Assembly (NCBI RefSeq): GCF_964340395.1
Contig: NC_135555.1
Coordinates: 23,719,725-23,783,724 of the forward strand
DNA: 64,000 bases
Source of the DNA: Glandiceps talaboti
Taxonomy: Eukaryota > Hemichordata > Enteropneusta > Spengelidae
Direction of reading: 5' to 3'
In this document: in pieces, positions 50,355 to 63,700 of the stretch
How the letters are laid out: every line of letters starts with the position of its first letter
Numbering within the stretch: the first letter of the stretch is position 1
Program-made: the position numbers and the translations under genes
Notes under the pieces: model-generated
What the model was told of the DNA's origin: nothing
The model's database searches: none
What the model saw: the letters and a program-made list of their open reading frames with translations, nothing else

Positions 50355-52799
50355 TTATTTTTGATTTTCTTTACGACTTTCTTCTATTTTCTTAATAATT
50401 TCCTCTGGATTTAACTGTTCATGTTTATCATATCCCATCAAGTGATTATAGTCATTTGGGTTAGAAAATGCTGAAGGATCAACCAATAAGGCCTTTCCAT
50501 TGACTGTAAACGTTGTGAATAGATTAGTTATACCAGGTACTTGCACATCATTGGGAGTGAACTTAGTGAGTCGGTCTCTCAGGAACAAAGTAAAAGTGAA
50601 GGCTGAATACGTGTCTTTTTTACTATTGTAGTACAGTCTTGTCACATATGTCCTGGAGATTGTGTGTAACAGCACAGGTGTGATGAAAATGATAGTAGCA
50701 AAAATTCCACCGATGTAATTCAAGGCAAGACTTCCATTGTGGTTAAATAAGACAGGCAACAATCCTAGAGTAAGCAAACTGGTTGATAATGAAAAGAACT
50801 TGACTCCTTTCACCAATGACGTTGCTGTACCCTGGTACACAAGTGAACCATAATTTTCACTTGGACTTTGGCTACAGCCCAAACTGCTACTACAGGAGAA
50901 ATTTCTGGTTGGTTCCTGGGAAATTCTGTACATTTTATGGCCTGGTGCAATCTGTCAAAAGAAGATGGTAAGAAATAGTTAATACATGTAGTAGGTACAG
51001 AAAGAGGTTGATGATAACTATTTGGTACGATCAATCTTGTTATTATCTGGTGACACTTTGAATTTGTATTTAAAAAAAAAAATAACCCAAAATAATTATT
51101 GTCCCTGACCTAAATTGGATATTTTGTGATGACTTGTGGTAGGATATTATCAAAATGTTAATAGAGAAAAGATAAAAGAACTTCTACAAGAGGCTAAGGA
51201 AAATATAATTTGGTCAACATTTTTTTCACAGTCTCCCCCTCACACATTCAAAAGATTTCATGCCCTGCCCTGCCCAACCCCCAACCCCCTGCATAAACAC
51301 AAGAATTGTCATAAAGGCTACACAGTTAAATCTTTTTACTTCATGCATTACAAAGCTGTACAGTTGTATGGTACACTCCATTAAAATAAAAGTGGGCAAT
51401 CGACTTCAGCATCCACACACAATAAGAGATTTCTTTATAATAAATTTAAGGAGAGGTCTCACATCGGAGTTGAACTCTAACCTATACTTGGCAATACTTT
51501 GTCAGTAGGATTTTCCCCTTCCATCTTGATTTTGGAGAGAAACAACATCCCTATGATTGTTAGAAAGGAGGAAGTGTCTTCTCCCAAAGTGTGCCCTCTT
51601 TTGTAAATAAGGACATGTAGGATTCTAGGAGGCCATTTTAGAGGCATAAAACACATACACATTATTATATGGTATATCTCACAGTAATCTGTCTCATTAC
51701 TATGTAAAGAAATATCTTATTGTGTATGGACGCTGAAGTCGATTGCCAACTATTATTTAAGAACTTATTGCTAATGCTAATTAATAACTAATGAAGTATG
51801 ATTTGAACCAAATCATTAGTAAAATATTTTGCCCCCACCCCCCTTTCAGACCCTAATTTCAATTTCTTTGGCCTCCCCCACCACCACGGTGTGTGTGTGT
51901 GTGTGGGTGGGGGTCATATATATACATACATATAGTCCTGCTTCCATACAGAGTAATCCGGGACTTGATTCTGACGATTGTCCCATAGGCCCAAAAAAAT
52001 ATATATGTGGTTCTGGTAAGCGTGCGCGTGCCCTGAATACCCTCGAGTCAATCCTTTTTTTTCAATAATTTTTGCTTTCCCGTTCCTAATTTATTCCTGA
52101 TATCAGGAGAACAAGCAGCTGAAATCTACCCTACATGCCAAGACTGCTTAAATACAAAGCCTAAACTGCTTCGAAGAAAAAGGAAGTTTTTCAAGAGATA
52201 AATATGATAGAACAGAGTATGTAAAGCGTCAAAAAATGTGTATTTACTTATTTGCAAAAAAATAAAAATAAAAAATTAGGAAAAAGAAAAAAAATCGCGT
52301 CGTCGCACCACTTTAGAAAGTTTACCCTGACCAGAACCAGATATATATATTTTTTTGGCCTTAGGGTTGTGTCAGTAATATAGGCCCGTGCACCGTCTTG
52401 CAACCAGGACTAGTAACATACGTAATACTACTAGTACTACTACTACTAAGTACTAGTAGTAGTAGTAGTACTACTATAGTAATAATATACAATGTACTTT
52501 GTACAACATCAATGTCAAAATTCGGAGAATATTTTCATTTCCAGAACTAAATTGGATTGAATGGAATCCATACCGATGTTTTGCATGTAGTACACATTGC
52601 CTTTACGTACTGCAACATCATAACTCACCCAAGTTGTAGAATTTGAGAACGGTAATGTACGTAGTTTCGACTCTACTGACAAGGATCTTGCACCATTCTT
52701 CGCCAAACATCGGTATATTGTCATTCGAAGATCTCCTGAAGTACGTAACTTTTGAAGTACTTGCCCCCTTCCAACGGACAAGAATTGTATGCAAAACAT
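50355..52799 (-). CDS. TMEM70: Transmembrane protein 70, mitochondrial; complete, two exons
   Basis: Exon 1 is 52629-52799 (57 residues, MFCIQFLSVGRGQVLQKLRT..., a basic leader poor in acidic residues). Exon 2 is 50355-50951. The junction TGG|GTGAGT..TTTTGACAG|ATT is phase 0 and gives 255 residues (human TMEM70: 260). The core starts YGSLVYQGTATSLVKGVKFF, with membrane helices at about 108-126 and 134-155 joined by a short loop, then RTYVTRLYYNSKKDTYSAF, LFTTFTVNGKALLVDP and LMGYDK at 228-233, ending in a charged tail. All match human TMEM70 (LIYTGNMARAVFGVKCFS, VFTTFY, LMGYDK). TMEM70 is an inner-membrane scaffold for assembly of the ATP synthase c-ring and complex I. The paralogue at 44.0-47.2 kb has the same strand, intron position class and phase. 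An in-frame ATG at residue 64 opens exon 2 but would lose the leader. Confidence 0.93.
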
Positions 52800-52947
52800 T
52801 TCCTTGAGTTAGCTAGCTGTCTAGCACCTTCACAAAGTAGTAATCCTGGTCAGACTCAGAGATTCGATGAAACCCACGTTTTCAGACGACGGCAGCCATG
52901 TAAATTTGCGCGAGTGTCTGGCATAGAGGGCAGGCTTTACGGATGGT

Positions 52948-52953
52948 CACGTG
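52948..52953. promoter_or_regulatory. E-box in the TMEM70 upstream region
   Basis: CACGTG within the longer palindrome GTCACGTGAC, about 150 bp upstream of the TMEM70 ATG in a CpG-containing segment. GTCACGTGAC matches the extended site of USF and TFE/MITF factors. Assigned from sequence only. Confidence 0.35.
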
Positions 52954-52959
52954 ACTTTT

Positions 52960-54060
52960 CTCTTTGGGCTATACTGTACACTTTCAACTGGTAGTGGTAG
53001 CTGAAAAGAACCAGTCTCATTGGACTGGAATACTTTGGAAAGAAAATATACATCTGAGTCAACAATTTTATCATGGCTAATACTCAGGCTACTTGAAAAA
53101 TCAATGTGAAACAACATAATTATGCCAAGTCCTTGTTTGTAACCATTAGTAATAATGTACAAAAGATTAATGGTAAAATCGTTGTTATTGTATGTACAAT
53201 AACAAATTTTTAACACATTTTTAAAATAGCTTTTTGCAATGTAGTGAGTTTCAAACACAGACTTTGCCAATGTTGTTTCATTGATTTTTCAAGTAGCAAG
53301 CCATGATAAAATTGTTTTATAAATTAACAATCCCAAATAAATACCCAACTCATCCATATGACCACTTTAAACCACATGGGTCAGGCTTAGTTAATTATGA
53401 TGTTTACGAAAAACAAACAAACACACGACACCAACAAATAAACACTGACAGACATGAACGACAGGGTAATTGCAAATCAATTATCAACAATGTTTCTATG
53501 CAGCAAGAATTAGAACACCTCCAGCAAAGTTGGATCATTCTATCAGATCCAGTTAGACACTGAAGGAGGTCAAGTAATTCTTTCGAAACATGGCTGTCTC
53601 AATCAATAGTGGAAGAAGAGAACTTGTGTATGAAGTATTACAATATTTTCCTACGTATGAAATGGTCACTATATTGTTGTGTCGTTACATTGGTATGACA
53701 ATACCGTCAATAGTGGCCATATATAGGAAAGTGAAAATCAGTACTGAAGTTTCCATATACTTGAAGGCTTTGACTGCCACGGCCGCCAAAGTATATAAAA
53801 TAACAAAATTTGAAATTTACGTACCGAAAATGACATTGTCAGAACTCTCTGTTTTATATAAGTGCTGTTGTTTACGAAATACAAGCCATGCTAAATTTTC
53901 AATTTTCATCTGTCCTTGGGTTGGTCGAGCTATAATTTTTTTTATATACATACGTATATAAATTTATATTAAAACCATTTGTACTTTAAAGTGTACATTT
54001 TGAGTATGCATTGTGTCCTTGTAATAGTGATATTATTATTAATAAAAACACATGCATTCA
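52960..54060. other. Intergenic stretch right of TMEM70
   Basis: Frames at 53303-53563 and 53590-53961 (plus) reach 86 and 123 codons. They lack any family motif, and the second is rich in isolated Tyr/Ile/Lys. I treat them as chance or decayed repeats. No other feature seen. Confidence 0.35.
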
Positions 54061-54069
54061 AAAACTGTG

Positions 54070-55020
54070 GGAAGTCCACACAATACTTTAGGGTTGAGTA
54101 AGCATCAACGTTGGTGGCGTTGCATTACACATTCTACATGCGCGAAATGCGACCTTCAAATTGTGATGCTTTTCAGTAATTAAGATGTATTAAGAATGCA
54201 CACCTCAAATTCCATATAATTTGGGATATACATTAACAATAACAAAGCACACATATCTTGTAAAGCCTATTGGTGTAGGGTTTTAGTTTTAATGCATAAT
54301 TTGCATAATTAATGATTTTTTTTTTTGATTTTTTTTTTAAATGCAGTAGTTTGCAGTGCTCTCACCTTTGGTATTGTTTGTTGGGGAGGTAATCTGTCCC
54401 GACATGAGATGGGAAGACTAAACAAGATTATCAAAAAGGGTAGCCAAATTATCAGTAAACAAAGTGAAAGTATAGATTCTATCTATAACAAACTCATAAC
54501 GTCGAAGGCTCACAGTGTTCTGAAAGACCCTTCCCATCCACTATATGCAGAATTCTACGACCGTCGTACTTCAAGGAGTGGTAGATACCGTGCTCCAGCA
54601 GCTAAAACCAATCGTTTTAAGTCGTCTTTCATCCCATCCGCTATCTCAGTTCTTAACAGCAATCATTGTTGTTCTGTTTGGTACTGTGCTGTTGTTTTTA
54701 GTATGTTTGTGTAATATATGTAATGCTATCTTTTGTATTGCTTTTATTTCTGTTTTACCTGCAAGAATTATCGTTTTAATTTCCCCTGGTGGGGTGAATA
54801 AAGTAATTCTGATTCTGATTCTGATGTTCAGGCAATATCTTAAGAATGCAACCTTCAAATGTCACATAATTTGGTATATATATATAAACCATAATGATAT
54901 GCACACATGTCCTGTGAAAATTGTTGACATAGCTTTTAGTTTTGATGAGAAATCTGCCCAGTTTTTCAATAACTAGGTAATATCGTAAGTATACAAGCTT
55001 CAAATTTCATGAATTAATTT
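54070..55020. repeat. Diverged tandem repeat of about 150 bp split by the LINE
   Basis: Left of the LINE (54.07-54.32 kb) and right of it (54.83-55.02 kb) the same motifs recur: TTAAGAATGCA, CCTTCAAAT, CATATAATTTGG, GCACACAT and TTTTAGTTTTAATG. The copies are diverged. The LINE sits inside this array. Confidence 0.45.
54343..54826 (+). mobile_element. Truncated CR1/Rex-like LINE, 3' end
   Basis: The plus strand encodes TFGIVCWGGNLSRHEMGRLN, SIYNKLITSKAHSVLKDPSH and RYRAPAAKTNRFKSSFIPSA followed by ISVLN. This is the C-terminal region after the reverse-transcriptase domain of CR1/Rex-type LINEs. A 3' UTR follows and ends in three ATTCTG units, the tail type of CR1-clade elements. The 5' truncation is at about 54343, after a T-rich run. 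The preserved segment has no stop, so the copy is not very old. Confidence 0.8.
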
Positions 55021-55191
55021 TCCAATTAAGGAGTACATCATGTATAATAGCGACAGCTTAGAATTTTGCTTTCCAACAATGTGTGTAGGCTTAGAAATCT
55101 ATGGTTTTGCCCTTACGAGAGGCATTCAGTTTACATATATCTGGTCCCTGTTGTGGGTGATACCATTTAATTTCCGACATATCAAACATGA

Positions 55192-55261
55192 GCATCAGTG
55201 GCTCAGTGGTAGAATCTCCCCTACCATGCAAGAGGCTTGGGTTTGACTACAGGCTGATGCA
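55192..55261 (+). pseudogene. tRNA-Gly-like pseudogene or SINE head
   Basis: GCATCAG at the 5' end and CTGATGC at the 3' end form a perfect 7-bp acceptor stem. GGCTCAGTGGTAGAA matches the D-arm/A-box of tRNA-Gly, and GGTTTGACT is a B-box with a C-to-T change. The anticodon loop reads CTACCAT, giving ACC in place of GCC. The anticodon and T stems each carry mismatches, so it is unlikely to be functional. It lies directly beside minisatellite 4, so it may also be the head of a tRNA-derived SINE. Confidence 0.7.
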
Positions 55262-55334
55262 CACATATTATCGTGCAAGTATATACAGTGTTATTGTGCA
55301 AGTACATGTTTAGGTACAGTGTTATTGTTAAACA

Positions 55335-56925
55335 TTTCAAGACACTGAATGTAATGCAACGTTGAACATTTCAAGACACTAAATGTAATGCAATGTTGAA
55401 CATTTCAAGACACTAAATGTAATGCAATGTTGAACATTTCAAGACACTAAATGTAATGCAATGTTGAACATTTCAAGACACTAAATGTAATGCAATGTTG
55501 AACATTTCAAGACACTAAATGTAATGCAATGTTAAACATTTCAAGACACTGAATGTAATGCAATGTTGAACATTTCAAGACACTAAATGTAATGCAATGT
55601 TGAACATTTCAAGACACTAAATGTAATGCAATGTTGAACATTTCAAGACACTAAATGTAATGCAATGTTGAACATTTCAAGACACTAAATGTAATGCAAT
55701 GTTGAACATTTCAAGACACTAAATGTAATGCAATGTTGAACATTTCAAGACACTAAATGTAATGCAATGTTGAACATTTCAAGACACTAAATGTAATGCA
55801 ATGTTGAATATTTCAAGACACTAAATGTAATGCAATGTTAAACATTTCAAGACACTAAATGTAATGCAATGTTGAACATTCCAAGACACTAAATGTAATG
55901 CAATGTTGAACATTTCAAGACACTAAATGTAATGCAATGGTGAACATTTCAAGACACTAAATGTAATGCAATGTTGAACATTTCAAGACACTAAATGTAA
56001 TGCAATGTTAGACATTTCAAGACACTAAATGTAATGCAATGTTAAACATTTCAAGACACTAAACGTAATGCAATGTTAGACATTTCAAGACACTGAATGT
56101 AATGCAATGTTGAACATTTCAAGACACTAAATGTAATGCAATGTTGAACATTTCAAGACACTAAATGTAATGCAATGTTGAACATTTCAAGACACTAAAT
56201 GTAATGCAATGTTGAACATTTCAAGACACTAAATGTAATGCAATGTTGAACATTTCAAGACACTAAATGTAATGCAATGTTGAACATTTCAAGACACTAA
56301 ATGTAATGCAATGTTGAACATTTCAAGACACTAAATGTAATGCAATGTTGAACATTTCAAGACACTAAATGTAATGCAATGTTGAACATTTCAAGACACT
56401 AAATGTAATGCAATGTTCAACATTTCAAGACACTAAATGTAATGCAATGTTGAACATTTCAAGACACTAAATGTAATGTAATGTTGAACATTTCAAGACA
56501 CTAAATGTAATGCAATGTTGAACATTTCAAGACACTAAATGTAATGCAATGTTGAACATTTCAAGACACTAAATGTAATGCAATGTTGAACATTTCAAGA
56601 CACTAAATGTAATGCAATGTTGAACATTTCAAGACACTAAATGTAATGCAATGTTGAACATTTCAAGACACTAAATGTAATGCAATGTTGAACATATCAA
56701 GACACTGAATGTAATGCAATGTTGAACATATCAAGACACTAAATGTAATGCAATGTTGAACATATCAAGACACTAAATGTAATGCAATGTTGAACATTTC
56801 AAGACACTGAATGTAATGCATTGTTGAACATTTCAAGACACTAAATGTAATGCAATGTTGAACATATCAAGACACTAAATGTAATGCAATGTTGAACATT
56901 TCAAGACACTAAATGTAATGCATTC
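55335..56925. repeat. Minisatellite 4, 34-bp unit, about 47 copies
   Basis: Unit AACATTTCAAGACACTAAAT plus GTAATGCAATGTTG. Copies are very uniform; variants are CTGAAT for CTAAAT, GTTAAA or GTTAGA at the junction, and AACATATC in a block near 56.69-56.87 kb. It lies between TMEM70 and the 3' end of DDX52. Confidence 0.97.
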
Positions 56926-57159
56926 CTGATATCTGATAAAGGAAACAAATGCAGAGCTGATATGTTCTGTTAGGAATTTTTGCTGCATTTTTATATCAAC
57001 TAAATAATAATATATGTAATAATTGACAAATACGTCTGTTTATAAATGTGTTATTTTTATTCAAATATTCAAATTTTGTATGACAGTAACTTGGTAACAT
57101 GATTGTAATAGATTTCAAATTACACATTGTATCATGAGCAAGCAAATTTATTGTTTTTG

Positions 57160-57245
57160 AACAGAACATATGGATTATATACCCCTGGTTGTCATTGAAC
57201 AGAATATATGGATTACATACCCCTGGTTGTCCTCTGTCACAACAA
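57160..57245. repeat. Two tandem copies of a 40-bp unit
   Basis: GAACAGAACATATGGATTAT then ACCCCTGGTTGTC, repeated with three or four changes. Confidence 0.85.
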
Positions 57246-57716
57246 CCGATGTTTATGTCACTGGTTCTGTGGTACTCAAAATATGGGATAAAAAGGGCAA
57301 AATTGTCACTTTTTTTCCAAATTTTAAAAAGATTTATGAGTTTTTGACCATTCTGTATTTTAATCACTCTCTTTGTGTACTCTCAGTGGTTACTAATACT
57401 TTATACAACCATCATACACGGTGAAATTAAGTACACTGAGACCCAGGGTAAGAATACGTAGTCCATCACACACTATATCTGACATAATGAAAGGTATATT
57501 AGCCATCGTTATAGGATTTTTATACATTATCCATAAAATGTGTTACACTTCAGTATTTCTTTGCCAACACAATATGTCATGTGACATTCAATGTTAATAA
57601 ATAAATTCCAAAATGTAGTATTTCACAGTCTTGGACAATTCTTTGAATTATTCAAAGACAAACTTTAACAAGACTCATAGTACATGTAGTCTGGAGCACA
57701 TAACAGTACTGTTCGT

Positions 57717-60700
57717 CTAATCTTCAATCATTTTTGTCTTCCTCTTTCTTTTCTTCTTATCTTTTCTACTTCTACTTTCTTGGGTGGATTTTTCTTCTAG
57801 TGCTTTCTTTATAAACTTCCTACAAAATAAACATTTATATAATGGTAACTATAAAGTATATCTACAACTTGGAAGTGTGACTCAACTGATCAAGTTGTTA
57901 AATTTTACAGTTGAAGAAAGATCAATACAGGTGATCACGAATAAAAATACCCAATACCATACTGAACTTCAGACTCCTTTACTTAGTTGAAGTTTTTGCT
58001 ACACTGTGAACATTTTAGTGTTACATATTCAATGCGAATCTTGTTGTTGTATTCAGAATTGAAAGCATTTTCAAAAGAAATGTGATACTAACAATTACTG
58101 TATGATACAAAATCAGGACAATATATACTCGTAGTTTATATACTTCGAGGTAGTTTGTATTTTACAAATACTGTGTTGTAAATTAGAACAATGCTCATAA
58201 ATGGATAATCGTAGGGCAACTGTTCTTCTTTCGACATATTGCATATTTCCTACTTTATAGGCCACGAAGAATATCATTGAAATTTTATGATAGTCAACGC
58301 CACGATCGTACAGACGTGACACTGACAGAAGTTCTAAGTATCTATCAACACTTCATAGCAATGAATCGTGTACACCAAGGGTGGTTGTGTATAGAAATGA
58401 TGCTACAACTTTGTAATGTGTTATAAACTGTGCAGTAAAAGTTTAGAACAGTTAGTCTGAACTTGCAGTCAGGATGAGTAAGATGTCAATTATCGTCACC
58501 GAAGATCAGAGAGAGGCGGTTGAGGTGTTTTTCGCCCATTCTGATTGGGATTGGTCGTTGTGCAAGACACAGAGAATACCTGTACTCGATGTGCTCATAA
58601 CTTGGTTTCAAGCAAAGAAGACGGCTAGAATTGACATCAATGACAAATTACTTTTTGTAATCATGTACATGTATATAGCACACTATCGTGGTTTTCAGAT
58701 TAGTTCATCTGTGTGTACTACATGTTGATTGACAGCTGCGTAGCGTTATTAACGGCAAAGTCGGCGTAGCTTTTCTGACGTCTGACCAAAAGTAATTTCC
58801 ATTCCATTCTTATTGAATAACGAATACGGTTATTACATGTCATATATTCATAATGACTTGGTTACAGTACGGTAGATGTCAATGGTCGAAATGTGCAAAA
58901 CTGCAGTTTAGCAGGAGCTACATGTATCGCTAGGTTGTTACCACTTGCCTATTGTTTAGCAAAATGACCACAAAGGGCCTTCACCGTTTATATAGGGGAG
59001 GCGGGCCTTTAAAATCATTTACATAAATGATTTACCAAACTCTTCAGATATTTTCAATTTTAGGCTTTACGCCGATGATTCGAACCTGTTTCATTCACCT
59101 GAGAAGTGTTCTTCATCAACAAACACCAGCAATATAAACTCAGCCCTTGCAAATGTTACAAACTGGTGTGATGCGAACAAATTAACAGTAAATTCTGCTA
59201 AATCACACGCATTACTCATTGGTGGTAGACACAAACCTCATAATGCACAAGGTTCAGTTCAGTTGAAAGATATGGCTATTAACTTTGTCAGTAATACCTC
59301 TTATGTTGGAGTATATTTGGATAGTAAAATGTTATGGAATTGCCACATTTTAGAAGTGAAGAAAAAAATGAGTAAGCTAACTGGTATTTTGTACAGACTT
59401 CGTTATACAGTTCCTCAGCATATTCTTTTGATGATATATAATACACTTGTTCTTCCCCATCTGTCATATGGACTTGAAGTATGGGGCTGTACATATCAGT
59501 CTTACCTCAAAAATATACTAATCATCCAAAAGAAAATTGCTCGCATAATTACCTTCAGTAGTTACAACACCCACTCTCCCCCCTTATTTAAACGCCTCCT
59601 AATGCTAGATGTATACAAGCAACGTGATTACCAAATAGGAATTTTTGTTCACGATGTGATCAATGGCAATGTTCCACCATACTTCTCAAATTTCTTTTCC
59701 AAGATAGGTCATTGTTATGACACCAGGCAACAGAAGCGAAATGATTTAAGCATCCCAAAATACAACAATAATTACGGTCAATTTAGCACAAAGTTCACTG
59801 GGGCCAAAATTTGGAACTCTATCCCTTCCCATATAAGAGACACTCGAAGTCGGACTACGTTCAAAGCTAATTTCAAAAGCCATCTTCTTAGCCAGTATTA
59901 GTTGATGTATACCATTTTGTTCTTTCTTTTAAGATTTGTCATTGTTTCCGAATTTAGTTAAATACTTCTCCGGATTTGTGTGATATGTATGTTTTTGTTT
60001 TGTTTTGTTTTGTTTTGTTTTGCTTTGCTTTGTTGTTGTTGTTTTTTTCTCTGAGGACAAAACTCGATTAGTTGTTTCGTCAACTATTTTTGCCCTCATT
60101 AAAAATAAATAAAAAAAAAAAAATACAACTGCAGACATCAGACCATGGACAATGGAACCTATTACAAACAAGGAAAGTAAACAAATGAATTGGATTATAA
60201 CAATTGGTACAGCCTGTCGGAAGTACAGAGACTTGTATTACATTGCATCATTTGATCATTAGAACAGTTTTATGGCCACTTGACATAATAGTTCATGTTC
60301 ACAAACAAATGTCAAGTTCCCCTGACATTTCCTGTACACATAAAGAGGCCAAACAATTGTTCTTATCAAACCAAGGTGTGTAATACAAGTCTCTGTACTT
60401 CAAACCTGCCATGTCAAGTGTTATTAATCCAATTCATATGTTTACTTTCCCTGTTTGTAACAGGTTCTGTTTGTCCACGGTCTGATGTCGGCAGTTGTAA
60501 ATTTGAGTAGCATGACTACTGAGCAGTAGTGGTCAATGTGGTCAAGTGCTACACAACAACTTCGTATGTACTGGTATTTATACTCATGCATATTCTATAT
60601 TCTAATCTAAATACTTACACTATAGGGCTGTGAAACAACATTTGCTGACAAATTCACCAATGAAGAACGTCACTGATACCAATTCTTTCTTAGGCTTTGA

Positions 60701-63700
60701 AACAACACTTTTCAACAAAATTAATGTATGACAATGTCATGGAAATATATTGATATGAAGTTGCATGACCAATCAAATGAAAAGCCTGGCACTGTGCAGT
60801 GTCCTTTCAATAGAGAATGAAAAAAAGAGTGAGAGCAAAAGAAAAACATTTTATCAATCCTTAGTTTTCAATCTTTACTTTTATTACTTACTTTTTCTTC
60901 TTGTACTTTTCAAGAATATCTCTAGGAGTAGTTCGTATTCTACTTCTTTTCACTTCCTTGCTCTCTAACATCTTTCTTGTTTTCCTGTAAATATTGATAA
61001 AGGCAAAATATGTTGATAGTCAAGATCAGGCACTAATATTTTCTGTGATATACTACAAAATAGAGCAAGCTAATGGTGTTGTAGCACAAATGGTACAATA
61101 TAAACAATGAAAGATTTGACTTTTCAGAGAGTTGGATTGGTAGGACATCGTTCTGTTTTGGAAAGTCGATTCATACACCTCACAGCTGTAATTTTTCCAC
61201 AAGACATGTTGCTTTGTTATTGCTATGGATGTGTCCATGGTTGCTATACACATTTGTGTTTATATCTCAATGTCTAACTACAACTCATAACTGTTATCTT
61301 ACATGTAATATGGGCCACTGTGTATTTTTGCTATTGATGCATACATGGTTGGTTGCTGGGCAGGTATTTTTTTTTAAAATGTCAATCTACAAACATCATC
61401 ATTGAACACATTATCTTTGCAAAATAAACCATTATTTAGTTGTTGCTATGGGTATGGTCTTGTTGCTAGGCATATATACATGCTATTATTTTTGCTTTAG
61501 ATATTTGCCTATCCACATGCTATTGTTATATTTGTAATATTCTAGCAAACTATTATTTCACTGTTGCTATGGGTGTGGTCTTGTGGCTGGACATACATGT
61601 GTTCATTTGCTTAATGTTCATCCACTTACCTATCCATCACTATGTTATCTTTGCAATACACACCAATATTTGGGCTGTTGCAATGACGTGACGTGGTCTG
61701 TTACTAGGTATCTGTGTGTTTATTTTTTGAATGTCTATTAACTTATCTATACATCCCTATTGTTATACCATTGCAATATGTTGCTATGGGTGTGGTCATA
61801 TTACTGGGCATCTTTTGTATATTTTGTCTTGAACAATTTCCCAACTACAGACTGAAAGTAATATTCATATCAAATATCAAAATAATCCTTGCAGTGTTTT
61901 TTGACCATTACAGTCGATCCACTCAAGACTTTGAACGATCAACTTCACGTGAATTGCACAAATCGAGGAACTCATCAATGCACTCCTGTGTAAAACTTCA
62001 TGTGTTGCTAACAAGTATTCTTGAGTTGATACACATATTCCTCAGTAGACATTAAAGTTGCCAACACAATCATGTAACAATGTATGAAAAATATCTACAA
62101 AGTATTCTCAGAGCAGCAGCACCACGATTGTTATTTGAATAAAGGTTACTTATTATACTTAGTGCAGTGGTGTGTCACCGTTGTGCCAAGTTTGGTTGGA
62201 ATAGGCTGATGCATGTTGGAGAGTGCATAGATGGACGGATGGATGCATATACGCAGGGACGGCGGGATGAAACCCTATGTTGCCCTTCGGGGCTAATAAT
62301 TGTCCTATTCTGTATCTTTGTGATAACTTACATTTATATATTGTAGGGTTTACTTCAATATATTTGTAATAAAGTATTAGATAAAAGTGGTGATATAAGA
62401 AGCTGTTAACTAACCGGTTTGGTTTTTGTAGTTGCAGCATATATTCAGGTACAGGACACCCTGCTCCTCTCATTACACTAGCAATGCTGTAAACAAACAA
62501 AATAATCAAAATTAAAACTGGAAAGCAGTCACACAGCTGTAATTTTGCATTGGTCCTTGATCCAAATTACAAAAAACCACACAGACACAAATAAAACCTT
62601 ACCCTTGTCATTTCCACTACAATACTACAAAGTTGATATTCTACAGTGATACATCTTGATATAAATAACGGATATGGTAACTGAGTCATAGTAAACACCC
62701 TGTGTGACTTGTAAACTGCACCACCACTAACTCATTCACATATCTGTTGGATTATTACATTAACATTAAAATCTTGGTGTGAAAAACTAGTACTGTTATC
62801 TGGCAGAGCTATAGAAAACAGTTTATATCTAGAACAAAAGAATGATCTCATGTAACCCGTGATGACTCAGGATTGAAACATACAGTAACCACTTTAAAAT
62901 ACAAGATTCAGACTTTAGTCACTTTTCAGTTTACAATGTTAGCATATAATCATTTACCTTCTAAGATTTGCCAAATCATCACGTGTAAAAAACGTGATAG
63001 CTTTGCCTGGTCTTCCAGCCCTTCCAGTACGTCCTATTCTGTGTATGTAACTGATAGCTGACGTAGGGAAGTCATAATTGATGACTAGATTAACACCTTT
63101 GAAGTCTATACCACGACCCATCAACTCTGTACATATCAACAGCCAGATCTTACCAGCACGGAAACAATCAATAAGATTGTCTCTCTGCAAGTAAAATCAA
63201 GTGTGAAGAAGTCAGACAAGTATGAGAGAAGTTGTGAAGAGCTTACCCTTATAGCCTGTCTACAGGTTGACTTCAATATGTCTACATGTCTGTTGGCTTA
63301 GTTGGTATCTAAGTTGGCTTAGAAGATACCAGACACAATTCCCTAGCTTTATTGCACATTCACTAGGTGGATTACTCTCGAGCTTGATTGCAAATTTACT
63401 ATATGGATATCTCCCTAGCTTGATTGCAAATCCACAAGGTGGATAACTCCCTAGCTTGATTGTAACCCTATCATGTGGCTAATTCTCTAGTTTCACTCTC
63501 TCTCTATATATCATGTAGAGAACTCCCTACCTTGATTATATGGATAATTCCCAAGCAACTCTGTCATATGGACAGTTCTCTAGCTTGATTGTCTTACTAT
63601 CATGTAGATAACTCCCTAACTTGTAATTGATTGCCTCTCTGTGGATAACTCCTTAGCTTGATTGTAAATGAATGAGAATGTGACCAGGCTCCCTCACAAC

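Noticed and set aside
53303-53961. Two plus-strand frames of 86 and 123 codons
   Set aside because: No motif, no convincing splice sites and A/T-driven composition; left as unsupported.
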